This document shows positions 1-10,550 of a stretch of 64,000 nucleotides of DNA, piece by piece. Positions within the stretch are counted from its first letter, which is position 1; every line of letters begins with the position of its first letter. Made by a program: the position numbers and the translations under genes. The stretch lies in assembly GCA_047967505.1 (NCBI GenBank), contig CM106538.1. One strand, 5' to 3'. The notes beneath the pieces are model-generated. The model saw only the letters and a program-made list of their open reading frames with translations, was not told the DNA's origin and did no database searches. The stretch is from Dipteris shenzhenensis. Taxonomy: Eukaryota; Polypodiophyta; Polypodiopsida; Gleicheniales.

Positions 1-1140
1 TGGCTTTATATCGGTGGTATCGCCGGTAGTAATGATCCTTTTGCCCTTGCAAGATGGACTGGGAAGTCTAGAGGGTGGCCAACTGCGTCCGAAGATCTGT
101 GAATTCTTCCTACATGGATGAACGCTTCTTTTCCAATTCAGCCACTGTGGATTCTGATTTTTCCTTGGCAATCTCAGAGGAAGACGACGACTCTTTTAAC
201 TGTGTAATCTCTTGGTGAAATCTGGTCACCTCTGTGACATGCTGGCTTTGCAAAGTTGCCAGAGCTGCTGCATGTTGGCTGCATAGTGTTGTCATTTATG
301 CTTCCCATTCCTGCTTGTGATTATGGAGGCGATCCTCAAGGGCAGCCTGCTGAATGTTCCAAGCGATGTCACGCTCATGTATTGCTGAGTCCTCCTCTTT
401 CTGCCACCTTTCCTCCTGTTGTCGAAGTGTCACTTCAGTGGCGCGCTGCCGGGCTGCCTGTGCTCTCTCGAATTCTACCTTCAAATGTTGCTGTTGAGAG
501 AGGAGCTTATGAGCATAACCTGTGGAATTGAAGACCGTTGTCCCAAGCTGCGTGAAGGTGCCATCCATGATACGCTGAGCAAGATGCAAGGACCTTTTCA
601 TCCACGCATACCTATCGCTGTAATTCATCGTGTCTGCCAAATTAATCACGTCCTCCAATTCCTCAAACATGTCAGGGAGAGCTCCCTCTTCCTCGGTTTC
701 CTGTAGGTGCCAATTTGTCTAAGTGCACAAAACATGTTGGGGCCCTGGAGATCTTTCTGCTCTGTGCGAGGCATTCCTGGAAGGGAATGGTGAAGATTTG
801 ATTGAGATCCTCCTCTTCCCCACATACTGGTGAGCGTTTCTTGTGAAGGACAGATAGTAGTTGGCTGTAATCTTCATTATGTTTTTCCACCAGGGAAATA
901 TTTGAAAGAGGTGGGCCTGATGAAGCAGCTATGTAAGGTGTGAACATATCATTCTCATGAAGGGGTGGGCAATCCACAGATTGGGGCAAAATCCCTCCCT
1001 CAAATACCTCCTCTGATGCTGAAGTGGCCGATGGAGGATCTCCTTGGGAGGGGCTCCCACTCCAGTCTTTGCTCCTGTCTCTGTCCTGTGGTGGTCATGG
1101 TGGGGAGGCCGAAATGTGAAGTACTCCCTGGGATGACATC
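1..1140 (-). pseudogene. Coiled-coil end of decayed gypsy-associated long ORF (left copy)
   Basis: Reading leftward, open segments at 989-672, 670-296 and 295-110 make a mostly continuous but frameshifted protein. It starts with a segment containing the motif CPPLHENDM, then an acidic KRSP..EEED stretch, then FEELEDVINLADTMNYSDRYAW, followed by a long Gln/Glu/Arg-rich alpha-helical (coiled-coil) tail that runs off the window. The same order of motifs occurs on the plus strand at 8055-9154, so this is a repeated family and not random ORF noise. It lies downstream, in the same sense, of gypsy integrase at 5.9-7.1 kb, so I infer a third reading frame of that retroelement family (env-like position). 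I do not recognise the protein family. A shift of frame near 671 and in-frame stops upstream of 990 show it is decayed. Confidence 0.55.
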
Positions 1141-1142
1141 TT

Positions 1143-2700
1143 CTAAGAAAGCCCGTGGGAGTCAGGGCCTAGGCTAAGATTCAGGTCCAACACTTGGTCC
1201 AACACATGGTCAGAGGTCGCCTGAACTGTGGTGATGACTGCATTGGTGAAAGTGGTAGGAAGGGAAGATGAAACAGCTGCAGTCCTTCGTAACAATACAC
1301 CTTTCGAGGAAGTCCCTGGTACAACAATCGTATCTGGTACAACAGTCGTCGTCACTGGTACAACAGGGGGTGTATTTGGTGCAATCCCTCCCACTGAAAG
1401 TCTGGAGATCCCTGGAGAAGCTTGGACAAGTGTGACTAATGGAGATGCAAGTCTTGGCACGGGCACTAGTAAAGTGACTGATGGAGATACAAGACATGTC
1501 ACTGATGGGAAACCTCTAGCACAGGTAACAGAATATACTGAAGAAGCTCTGGCGCAGACTTCATCAGGTGGTGCTCGCCGAGGTGTCCTCCTGGTCGAAA
1601 GAGGAGAGGAGGTAGTTCCGGGGAAAGGGACACTGGAAGTGATAGTCAAAGAGATGAAAGAGGGGGTGACAGGAGGGGAGAGAGATGATGAAGGGAGGCG
1701 ACCTGTGACAATGGAAGGAGGGTTAGCCTTCCACTGGTGAAGTAAGAAGATGAGGTGGGACCCACAAGTATAGGTATATGTACCCCGACGCTTGCGGACT
1801 GTGTTACGCAAGGCAGAGTAGAAGAGTGAGGCGAAATTGTAGGGAGTGACCGAGAGAATGGAGTCTAAGGCAGAATGGATCACCTTGGTGATGAAGAAGT
1901 GGCCTGGGGCAGAGTAGAAGTGCGTGAACAAATACCTCGCTAAAAGCGCTTCTCGGCTGTTTCCCTCGAGAACCTTCTTGCACTCATGTCCTCTGCGATG
2001 AGTTTTACATGTAGACAAGAAGGACAGGAATGTGGGTGAGTCGGTGTGAGGTGGCAAAAAGGGAAGTGTGGGAAGACGGAGATATGTGGATACGAGACTA
2101 GGAGTGAACATGTGACGGGAATTCCGGAATCCAAATGTGTCTGTTGCAAAGTCATAAGACTGAATGAATGCAGTACACATTTGGACGTCCACCTAGGGAA
2201 GTGTGACATCATCAAACTCCATGAGAGACATGCGGGCTATCTCATCAGGTGACAAGATGCTAGACAGCTTTAGTGTGGGATCGAGGAAAGGTTTGAAAAC
2301 CACCTGAATGATCGAGGAAGATGAAGCAGGGGGTGGAAGATCACAAGCTGTACTTTGTGGGGCCAAATCACCGCCACCGGTACTGTGACCACTGTGCCCA
2401 CTGGATGCCTTGGATGGTGTTTTGATTGTACCTGTGGGGGGCAGATAGTCAGAGCCTCCATGATCTGAATCAGAGGAACTCGAAAATGGGGTTAGCTCCT
2501 CATCTGATATGACAGTGATCCTGTTGGAGGGAGGTGAATCGGCAGCTGCTCGAGGTCGTTTGAATCAGTGGTGCGTTTGCCAAGTGATGCCATGGAGGAT
2601 GGTCCTAATCCTGTTTTGTGGCCTGCCCGAGCCCGATGGAACTCAACGAATAAAGTATCGCGGGGTAATCTGGGTTTGTACTTGTGGCGAGGGGCACGGG
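1143..2700 (-). pseudogene. N-terminal and central part of the gypsy-associated long ORF (left copy)
   Basis: A 349-aa open segment (2192-1143) continues the frame of a Ser/Pro/Gly-rich acidic segment upstream (about 2520-2200, with SDEELTPFSSSSDSDH and an LSSILSPDEIARMSLMEFDDV helix), interrupted by one TAG near 2193. The central part (about 1950-1740) looks like a folded domain, with a hydrophobic run around GHFFITKVIHSALDSILSV followed by SLFYSALRNTVRKRRG and HLIFLLHQW. The C-terminal part is Ser/Thr/Pro/Val-rich and low in complexity. The arrangement (folded domain, disordered linker, coiled coil) recalls the plant-mobile-domain type proteins carried by some plant gypsy elements, but I see no diagnostic motif, so function is unassigned. 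Further stops at about 1143 and 1110 separate it from the coiled-coil end. Confidence 0.45.
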
Positions 2701-2720
2701 TAGGCATGAACGATGGCATC

Positions 2721-3110
2721 GTATGGAGAGGAAAAGAGTGCGGAGGGGGTGTTGATGTCGAGGTCTGGAGAGGCAAGGAGAGAGGAGGAGGTGTTGATAT
2801 CGAGGTTAATAAGAGAGGAGCCCGGAATCTGCTACAAGATAATTCCTTAGCAGAGCCACCAATGCAGGCCCATGCTTTGTATGGAGAGGAAAAGAGTGAG
2901 GAAGGGGTAGGAAAATAGTGAGGAAGGGGTCTCGCTGTCAAGGTCTGGAGAGGCAAAGAGGGAGGAGTAGGTGTTGAGGTCGAGGTTAACAAGATAGGAG
3001 CCTGGAATTTTGTACGAGAGAATCCTTAGCAGAGCCACCAGTGCAGGCCCATGCATCGTATGGAAAGGAAAAGAGTGAGGAGGGGGTGTCGGTGGAGAGG
3101 TAGAGGAAGA
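2721..3110. repeat. Tandem repeat, about 160-180 bp unit, 2.4 copies
   Basis: The phrase GTATGGAGAGGAAAAGAGTG recurs at 2721, 2879 and (one change) 3058. Between occurrences the sequence repeats in order: a GGAGAGGCAAGG segment, a GAGGTTAA segment, then a TTAGCAGAGCCACCAATGCAGG segment. The spacing is 158 and 179 bp. Purines dominate the plus strand. Confidence 0.75.
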
Positions 3111-3129
3111 GGACGGATGTAGAGTGATA

Positions 3130-3930
3130 GGGAGGGAGGGGTGACGAAGGGGGGGAGGAGGGCAAGGAGGGGGGAGGGGGTGACGCAGAGGGTGTAGGGA
3201 GGAGAAGGGGGGGGGGGGGGGGGGTTGCGCAGGAGAGGGGGACGTAGGCAGGTAGAGGGAGAGGGGAGAGAGGGGGTTGCGCTGGAGCGGGGGGAGGCAG
3301 GTAGAGGGAGAAGGGGGAGGGGCTGCGCAGGAGAGAGGGGGAGGGGCAGGGGCAGGGTGGCGGGTAGAGGGAGAGAGGGGGGGGGGCTGTTGCGCAAGAG
3401 AGGGGGGAAGGCACGTAGAGGGAGAGGGGGGAGGGGCTGCGCAAGAGAGAGGGGGAGGGGCAGGGTGGCGGGTAGAGGGAGAGAGGGGGGGGGGGCTGTT
3501 GCGCAAGAGAGGGGGGGAGGCAGGTAGAGGGAGAGGGGGGAGGGGCTGCGCAGGAGAGAGGGGGAGGGGCAGGGTGGCGGGTAGAGGGAGAGAGGTGGGG
3601 GGCTGTGCGCAGGAGAGGGGGGGGAGGGCAGGTAGAGGGAGAGGGGCTGCGCAGGAGAGAGGGGGAGGGGCAGGGTGGCGGGTAGAGGGAGAGAGGTTGG
3701 GGGCTGTGCGCAGGAGAGGGGGGGGAGGGCAGGTAGAGGGAGAGGGGGGAGGGGCAGGGTGGCGCATAGAGGGAGAGAGGGGGGGGGGGCTGTTGCCCAG
3801 GAGAGGGAGCTGCGTGGAGAGGGAGAGAACTCGTTGCCAAGGAGAGGAGAGCTGGGAGGAGGAGCTGGTTGCCAAGGAGGAGGGAGAGAGTTGGTTGCCA
3901 AGGAGAGGAGAGCTGGGAGGAGGATAGTTG
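3130..3930. repeat. G-rich minisatellite, about 101-112 bp unit made of two related halves
   Basis: The marker GGCTGCGCA(A/G)GAGAGAG recurs at about 3325, 3437, 3545 and 3646, giving unit lengths of 112, 108 and 101 bp. Each unit is filled with runs of four or more G, a GGCAGGGTGGCG box and a GTAGAGGGAGAG box. A run of more than 15 G sits at about 3208-3224. The last 100 bp change to a GTTGCCAAGGAG repeat. The minus strand is open in long Pro/Ser/Leu frames only because the sequence lacks A/T-rich stop codons. G-quadruplex formation on the plus strand is likely from the G-run spacing. Confidence 0.8.
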
Positions 3931-4039
3931 GCTGCCAAACTAGCGCGCTTTTGAGTGTGGTGTGTAAGGGGTGGAGAGAACCGATGGAGGGGAGAGAGAG
4001 CCAAAAAGCAAATCCACCAAACTTAACCTTATCCACCAA

Positions 4040-4128
4040 AAATAGCATATCCACTAAATTTAGCATATTCGTCAAATTTAGCATATTTGCCAATTTTAGC
4101 ATATTCGCCACATTTAGCTAAGTGCCAA
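4040..4128. repeat. 18-bp AT-rich tandem repeat, about 5 copies
   Basis: The unit AATTTAGCATATTCGTCA repeats about five times with few changes. It abruptly separates the G-rich minisatellite on its left from the 48-bp minisatellite on its right, and differs from both in composition. The 18-bp length is again a multiple of three, so the minus strand reads a six-residue repeat of the type NMLNLA. Confidence 0.75.
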
Positions 4129-4182
4129 AAATAGGTTGGATGTGCATCGCGAGGATGATGGAAGATGGAAGAAAAAGAGATG

Positions 4183-5560
4183 AGTGTGACAAAGGGTGGA
4201 GAGAGAAAGTATTGGTAGGAGAGAGGTGGGGGAGTGACATAGGTTGGAGAGAGAAGGTGTTTGTAAGAGGGAGGCAGAAGAGGGAGGCAGAGGTGGAAAG
4301 GGTGGAGAGGGAATGAGTTTGTAAGAGAGAGGTGGGGGTTGGACAGAGGGTGGAAAGAGAAGGGATTTGTAAGAGAGAGGTAGGGGGTTGGACATAGGGT
4401 GGAAAGAGAATGTGTTTGTAAGAGAGAGGTAGGGAGTTGGACAAAGGGTGGAAAGAGAAGGTTTTTGTAAGAGGGAGGTGGAGAGTTGGACATAGGGTGG
4501 AAAGAGAAGGTTTTTGTAAGAGGGAGGTGGGGAGTTGGACAGAGGGTGGAAAGAGAAGGGTTTTGTAAGAGAGAGGTAGAAGTTAGACAGAGGGTGGAAA
4601 GAGAAGGGTTTTGTAAGAGAGAGGTAGAAGTTGGACAGAGGGTGGAAAGAGAAGGTTTTTGTAAGAGGGAGTTGGGGAGTTGGACAGAGGGTGGAAAGAG
4701 AAGGGTTTTGTAAGAGAGAGGTAGAAGTTGGACATAGGGTGGAAAGAGAGAGTTTTTGTAAGAGGGAGGTGGGGAGTTGGACAGAGGGTGGAAAGAGAAC
4801 GGTTTTGTAAGAGAGAGGTAGAAGTTGGACAGAGGGTGGAAACACAAGGTTTTTGTAAGAGGGAGGTGGGGAGTTGGACAGGGGGTGGAAAGAGAAGGTT
4901 TTTGTAAGATGGAGGTGGGGAGTTGGACAGAGGGTGGAAAGAGAAGGTTTTTGTAAGAGGGAGGTGGGGAGTTGGACAGAGGGTGGAAAGAGAAGGTTTT
5001 TGTAAGAGGGAGGTGGGAGGTGGATAGAGGGTGGAAAGAGAAGGGGTTTGTAAGAGAGAGGTAGGGGGCTGGATAGAGGGTGGAAAGAGAACCGTTTTGT
5101 AAGAGAGAGGTAGAAGTTGGACAGAGGGTGGAAAGAGAAGGGGTTTGTAAGAGAGAGGTAGAAGTTGGACAGAGAGTGGAAAGAGAAGGTTTTTGTAAGA
5201 GGGAGGTGGGGAGTTGGACATAGGGTGGAAAGAGAAGGTTTTTGTAAGTGGGAGGTGGGGAGTTGGACAGAGGGTGGAAAGAGAAGGTTTTTGTAAGAGG
5301 GAGGTGGGAGGTGGATAGAGGGTGGAAAGAGAAGGGGTTTGTAAGAGAGAGGTAGGGGGTTGAACAGAGGGTGGAAAGAGAACCGTTTTATAAGAGAGAG
5401 GTAGAAGTTGGACAGAGGGTGAAAAGAGAAGGGTTTTGTAAGAGAGAGGTAGAAGGTTGGACAAAGGGTGGAAAGAGAAGGGGTTTGTAAGAGAGAGATA
5501 GAAGTTGGAGAGAAGGTAGAACGAGAAGGAGTTTGTAAAACAGAATGAAAAGGGGAGGTC
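4183..5560. repeat. 48-bp minisatellite, roughly 28 copies
   Basis: The unit reads TTGGACAGAGGGTGGAAAGA, then GAAGGGTTTTTGTAAGAGA, then GAGGTAGAAG, with two main variants (a GGTAGAAG end and a GGTGGGGAG end) that alternate irregularly. Unit length is 48 bp, that is 16 codons, so the minus strand stays open in all three frames over hundreds of codons. It encodes a 16-residue repeat such as SFHPLSNFYLSLTKPF in one frame. It lies between gypsy integrase and the downstream long ORF of the same strand. Whether any frame is translated cannot be told from sequence; divergence between units looks scattered and not codon-biased. Confidence 0.85.
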
Positions 5561-5926
5561 GTAGTTAGAGAGAGAAAGTGACACGGAGTGAAAAAGGGAG
5601 GCCGCATTTAAAGGGTGGTCATTTAGAGAGAGAAAGTGATGCGGGATTAAAAAAAGGTCACACTTAGAGAGAGAAAGTGGCTCGGGGTGAAAAATGGAGG
5701 GCTCACTTAGAGAGAGAAAGTGACACTCGAGTGGAAAGAGAAGGACCCATGTAGAGAGAGAAAGTGGCACCAAGGGGAGAGAGGAGGAGCCATGTAGAGA
5801 GAGAAAGTGGCATTAGGGGCAGAGAGGAGGACCCTTGTAGAAAGAGAAAGTGGCCCTCAGAGGGAGAAGATGCCACCAGGAAGGAGAAGGTAAGAGTGTA
5901 TATGGAAGGACTAGGAGGGTGTTTCC
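5561..5926. repeat. Degenerate about 55-60 bp repeat with GAGAGAGAAAGTG core
   Basis: The core TAGAGAGAGAAAGTG recurs about seven times between 5567 and 5860, each followed by a variable GAGTGAAAA or AGGGGAGAGAGGAGG segment. This is a third, shorter minisatellite directly abutting the integrase C-terminus. Confidence 0.65.
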
Positions 5927-8045
5927 TCATTGATCATGGTACCTCTTGATGCGTGACCCATTCACTGGTGCAGGTAGGAGTCTGGCTTCCAAAGTGGCCA
6001 AGTAAACTCCGCCACTTGGGATAAGCTTGGCAATGAAAAATGGGCCTTTCCAACCACTTACAAACTTAGGTTTGTGTTTGAGAAACTTACTGGAATACAA
6101 GAGTACTAAATCTCCAACTTTGAAATTTCTTTTTCTGAGGTTCCGGTCATGCCAAGATTTTTGTCGTTTCTGCCACACTTCTTGAGCGAAAACTGCTTCA
6201 CGTCGATGCTCTGCTAGTGCTTCCAAATCCCACAAGCGTTCCATTGTGCAGGCTTCAAAGTTGTCATTATTGTCTGGAAGAATCCTGTGGGTGTCAAGAT
6301 GAAATTCATAAGACATAACGGCCTCCAGTCCATAAACCAGCTCGAAGGGTGAATACCCAGTACTCGCCTTGTAAGCAGTTCGATAGGCGAATAAAGCAGC
6401 TGGAAGTATGTCGTCCTAATCGGCTAAAGAACTTAGGCAAAGTCGATGCACGATCTCGCACATTGTGCGATTTGAGCTCTCAGCTAGACCATTGGCACAT
6501 GGGTAAGAGGGAGATGAAAATTTGTGAACTATTTGTAGCAGGTGAACTAGTGTAGCAATGGTATCATTTAGGAAGTGAGACCCTCTATCACTCATCAACT
6601 CAACAGGACAACCAAACCGAGAGATGATCTGGTCATATAGAAATGTGGCTACTACCTGGGCTGTATAGTTCTTGACTGCCTTGGCTTCGACCCATTTGGT
6701 TCCATAGTCGGTGGCAAGCAAAGCATACTTGTTCCCTCGGCATGTGGCAGGAGAGATGGGTCCAATGAAATCCAATCCCCAGCGATAGAAGGGAGGCACC
6801 GGAGTGAATGGTTTGAGAGGGAGGTACTCACGCCTTGTAGGCTTGGGGCCCCGCTCGTTGACATGAATCACAACTGGTCACATGAGCATGGCAGTCGTGG
6901 AAGAGCTTGGGCCACCAGAACCCTGCTCGCATGATCTTTCGAGTAGTAGCATCTAAGGCCATATGCCCTCCACCTATGCTAGCATGTGCCTCTTCAAGAA
7001 TGGATTGTGTCTCGTGCGGAAGCACACACCGTCTCAAGATCTGATCTGGTCCTTCCCGAGCTTGTACAATTGACCTGCAATCAACTTAAAAGGAGCAGCT
7101 TGAAGGATCTGCTTGCGTTTCTCTGTTGGAGTTAATCCTGGAGGAAAGCCACCTGTAGACAAGAGGTGTACTATGTTGGCATACCATGGTGGGAAGCAGT
7201 CCACCGCAAACAGGCATTCATCAGGTAGTGTCGTCATTCCGAACAAGCCCGCATCGTGTAACTCATCGGTGATACCAGTGGCTGGTTCCTCGGAATGTAA
7301 CCTGGACAAGTGGTCTGCAGGTTGATGCAGTCTCCCAGCCCTCACCACAATGTCGAATTCAAATTCTTGAAAAAGAAGAATCCATCTGCTTATCCGGCCA
7401 CCAAGAGTAGGCTTATTCAATAAATACTTGAGCTTGATGATCAGTGATGATCACAAACTTGTTGCCCAAGAGGTAGTGACGGTACTTGGTCATGGCATAA
7501 ACCATGTCGAGGCCCTCCCTTTCTATGGTACTGTAATTGTGTTCTGCTCCATTGAGTTGTCGACTCGCGAAGTAGATCGGCAAATCAATCTTGGTATCCT
7601 GGTTAGGTTGAGCCAGTATAGCACCTACTGCCCAACCACTAGCATCCACATGGACATGAAAAATTACATCCCAATCGGACTGCCTGAGGATGGGGGCCTT
7701 CACGAGGCGATGCTTCAGATCATCAAAGGCTAGTTGTTGTGGGGTGGCCCAAACAAAAGATCGGTCTTGATGTAGGAGTTCTGTTAGTGCAATAGCAATG
7801 TCGGCATAGAAACGTATGAACCTTCAGTAATATCCTACATGCCCTAAGAAGGACTTCACCTCTTTGGGTGTACGAGGGATGGGCAATGAGATGATCACCT
7901 CTACATTTGCGGGGTCCGTGGTCATGCCCTCAGCAGAAACAATATGACCAAGCAGAACACCTCGGAGGGAGAGAAAGAAACATTTGTCAGGGTTCAATCA
8001 TATACGCACTCACTGCACCGAGCACTTCCAACATCACCTGTGCTA
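5927..8045 (-). pseudogene. Ty3/gypsy pol remnant: RT thumb, RNase H, integrase
   Basis: Read leftward from about 8045 this is the end of a gypsy polyprotein. The RT connection comes first (LLGHIVSAEGM, then PRTPKEVKSFLGHVGYY). RNase H follows at 7703-7413, with FHVHVDASGWAVGA and YFASRQLNGAEHNYSTIERE. The integrase HHCC region lies at 7037-6828 (H-x6-H and CDSC). The integrase core at 6871-6416 keeps D in GLDFIG, D in MSDRGSHF and E in NGLAESSNR. The C-terminal tail at 6316-5927 includes KVGDLVLLYSSKFLKHKPKF and WKGPFF. Frameshifts near 7415, 7035 and 6850 and stops near 7835 and 6414 make it non-functional. Protease and the RT palm are missing: the element breaks at about 8045, where an opposite-strand copy of its own downstream ORF begins. 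No chromodomain was seen. Confidence 0.9.
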
Positions 8046-8054
8046 AGGTCCGAC

Positions 8055-9154
8055 TCGATTCCAGGGTATCTATTTGAGGGTGGTCTCTTGCCGGAGTGTC
8101 TAGAGTGTCCTCCTCTGCATGAGAATGATATGATGTCCATCTATCTTGCTACCTCATCTGAACAATCATTCTCCACAATGGCACAGATACATAGAGAAGA
8201 GGAAGATTACAAGCGTTTGCTCACTGGAATGAAAAGGAAGAGGTCTCCTGCCAACCTGGAAGAAGAGGACATTAATGAGCTATTCGCTATTGCTCTATAG
8301 GAGACCTTGGCATGAAACAACCGCGCTACCAGAGCACCTACAGATTACATCGGACTCAATCGTCTAACGAGTGTGGCAGCCTTGGACGTAGTGGAGCAGA
8401 AAGGCATGAAGGCCAACTTTGAAGAGCTAGGGAATGTCATCAATATGGCTGATCGCATGTCTTTCAATGACAGGTATGCTTGGGCTTAAAGGTCGTTGCA
8501 TTTACATAAGCGAATCGTGGATGACACCTTTGCCCAGTTAGGGGCTGCTGATTTTAATGCAACAGGCCATACACAGATGCTCGTGTGCCAGAAGCAACAT
8601 CCGAAGCTCGAAATGGAAAAAGAAGCATGTGTGCAGGGGCAACAATACAACGAACAACTCCAGAGCAAGGAAAGCGCCTATAACACGGAGATGGACAGGT
8701 TGAAAGCACAACATGAGCAGCACTTACATGAGAGGGACTCTCAACTCCAGGAGGTTTTATGCACACATACCACAGAAAGAGATAGGCTGGCACAAGACCT
8801 AAGTATACTTCAAGCAAAACAAACATGACTGCCTAGCCACTTCACATTTTGCAGTAGAGAGGAGGATAGCTGAGTTGGAGTTGCAACTTCAGATTCAAGA
8901 GCAGGACCTCAAGGAGATACAAGGGCAGCACTCTACATTACAAGATACACATGCCATAGTCAATGCAGAGCTACTATCCCTGCATGCAAAGCATACTACT
9001 TTGCAGGTTGAGCATACTACTGTGCAGTCCGAGCGTGACCTCTACAGATCAAAATATCACCGATACAAAGGGAAATATGAGGATCTCCAGAATGTGATGG
9101 ACACCGTTGAGGAAGAGAATGATCAAGTGTCTAGAGTCTCTGTAGCACCATCTT
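8055..9154 (+). pseudogene. Gypsy-associated coiled-coil ORF, right copy, inverted relative to the left one
   Basis: It begins at FEGGLLPECLECPPLHENDM, the same motif as the left copy at about 1010-950. It then has EEEDYKRLLTGMKRKRSP, an EEEDINELFAIAL segment, NFEELGNVINMADRMSFNDRYAW, and a long heptad-like tail (to 8828, then 8875-9154) rich in Gln, His, Glu and Leu. Stops at 8298, 8487 and 8826 and a frame change near 8850 show decay. It ends 500 bp before a polypurine tract and LTR, so in this family the coiled-coil frame is the last one before the 3' LTR. The start of homology coincides with the end of the minus-strand RT, marking a rearrangement or nested-insertion junction at about 8050. 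Confidence 0.6.
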
Positions 9155-9649
9155 AGGGCAGAGATGAACAATGACATATGTTTCAGCAGGAGGGGTTTTG
9201 TATATAGTTAGCTTGTTGCCTCCTCATTGTGGCATCTCTTGTTAGCATGTTTGCTTCTCCGCTGGTTTTGGTATTGCGTGAATTTGGTTCCGTTTTCAGC
9301 TCAAGACATTTGTACATAATCCGCCTTGTCTGGCTGTTTTTCTTGGATTTCAGCACACTGTTGTAATAAAGGAGGTCTTTTTATTGGCCAATGGCTTCTG
9401 TAAAGCAGTTTGATCAACACATTTTTGTAACCAGTGGTTCAATAAAGTTTTCTTTCAACTCCACTCTTGTGAAACACAATGGATCTAGATCGGTGGTGAT
9501 ACATTTGGAAGCTGGGTGACTCTGATATGTTTTCGATAGGACCTTTTGCTTCACCTATGACAATTCTTGTATTTAGCAAAGGCATTCTTCCTGCACATCT
9601 TTCAATATCACTTATTCACCGAGACGGTGTATGATAGTGGCGGGGGAAT
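9155..9649 (+). other. 3' noncoding region and polypurine tract of the gypsy copy
   Basis: About 480 bp without an ORF follows the coiled-coil frame. It contains AATAAAG-type words at 9365 and 9441. It ends in AGTGGCGGGGGAA (9636-9648), a purine run in the expected polypurine-tract position immediately before a TG dinucleotide that starts the LTR. Confidence 0.5.
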
Positions 9650-10550
9650 TGTTATACTGAGATCATGCAGGACCAGTCACTTAGTGAGAGGATGACATGG
9701 TCACAAGGATGACATAAGTTAGGGGATGACATGGTCGCAAGGATGACACAAGTCATGGCGATGACATGGTCACAAGGATGATACAAGTCATGGCGACAAT
9801 GACTACATGGTTGCAGGATGACACAAGTCATCGAGAGGATAGGATGGCATAGTCACATGGGGACATAGTCATCAGGAGGGCATATCACCCAAGCACATGG
9901 TCATGCGTCAAGGGTCTTCATGTCGCGCAGTCACACTCCACCAACCTCTACAGACCTGATTGATTGGTGGCATAGATGTTCATCTGGCGGTGCCTTGTCA
10001 GATATAGGGTGGCTGTAGGCGGTGCACATGGAGTAGTTACAATGCACAGACTCGGCACAAGCTGGCCGTGGTAGGAGACATGAAGAGACTCAGCGGCGGG
10101 ATGGCTAAGGATGAGGGGACAGCCAATAGGAGAGAGGGAGGGGATTTTTCCATCCGAAAGGCGAGGGTGAAGAGGGGAGATGAGGGGGATGGGGATGGAT
10201 GGAGCATTGTACGGGGATTGAGAGTGAGAAGGAGAGAGGCTAGAGCTACAAGCTCACCTGTTGCATTGCTATGGTGTATTGATATTGCTGCACTGTGGTG
10301 GATGAGTGATCTTTGATCTTTGTTTGGAGGGACTAGTGTATGAGGATCCCTTTATTCTATGATACACACTTGCTCACGTTGTGCTCTTGTCTACCGCTTT
10401 CTTTGTTATCTGTTATTAGTGTTGTTCCTTCTTATCTCCTTTTTGGGTTTGTTCTTCGAGTTCTAGTTCTCAGCACTCTATAGCACCTCATAGGTTCACA
10501 CATCACGCAGTGTAGTGCAGCTGAGGTAGGGTTGTGTCATAGGTCTACAC
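9650..10550 (+). repeat. Probable 3' LTR of the gypsy copy (right end approximate)
   Basis: It starts TGTTATACTGAGATC directly after the polypurine tract. The body is non-coding, with a GC-richer middle. Two nearly identical phrases, CATAGGTTCACACATCAC at about 10490 and CATAGGTCTACACATCAC at about 10540, offer candidate CA ends. The second LTR of this family is not in the window, so the right boundary cannot be fixed. Confidence 0.45.
9665..9880. repeat. Degenerate tandem repeat of GATGACATGGTCACAAG inside the LTR
   Basis: About six copies of a 30-36-bp unit (GATGACATGGTCACAAGGAT, then GACACAAGTCATGGC) lie near the start of the LTR. The TGACA/TGTCA-like words recur on both strands, and such arrays often act as repeated transcription-factor sites in LTR U3 regions. 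Confidence 0.6.

Noticed and set aside
2847-4111. Very long Pro/Ser/Leu-rich frames on the minus strand (up to 385 codons) that look like extensin or cell-wall proteins
   Set aside because: They are produced by the purine-only plus strand of a minisatellite. All three minus frames are open at once, units are imperfect and no signal peptide or consistent periodic SPPPP motif exists.
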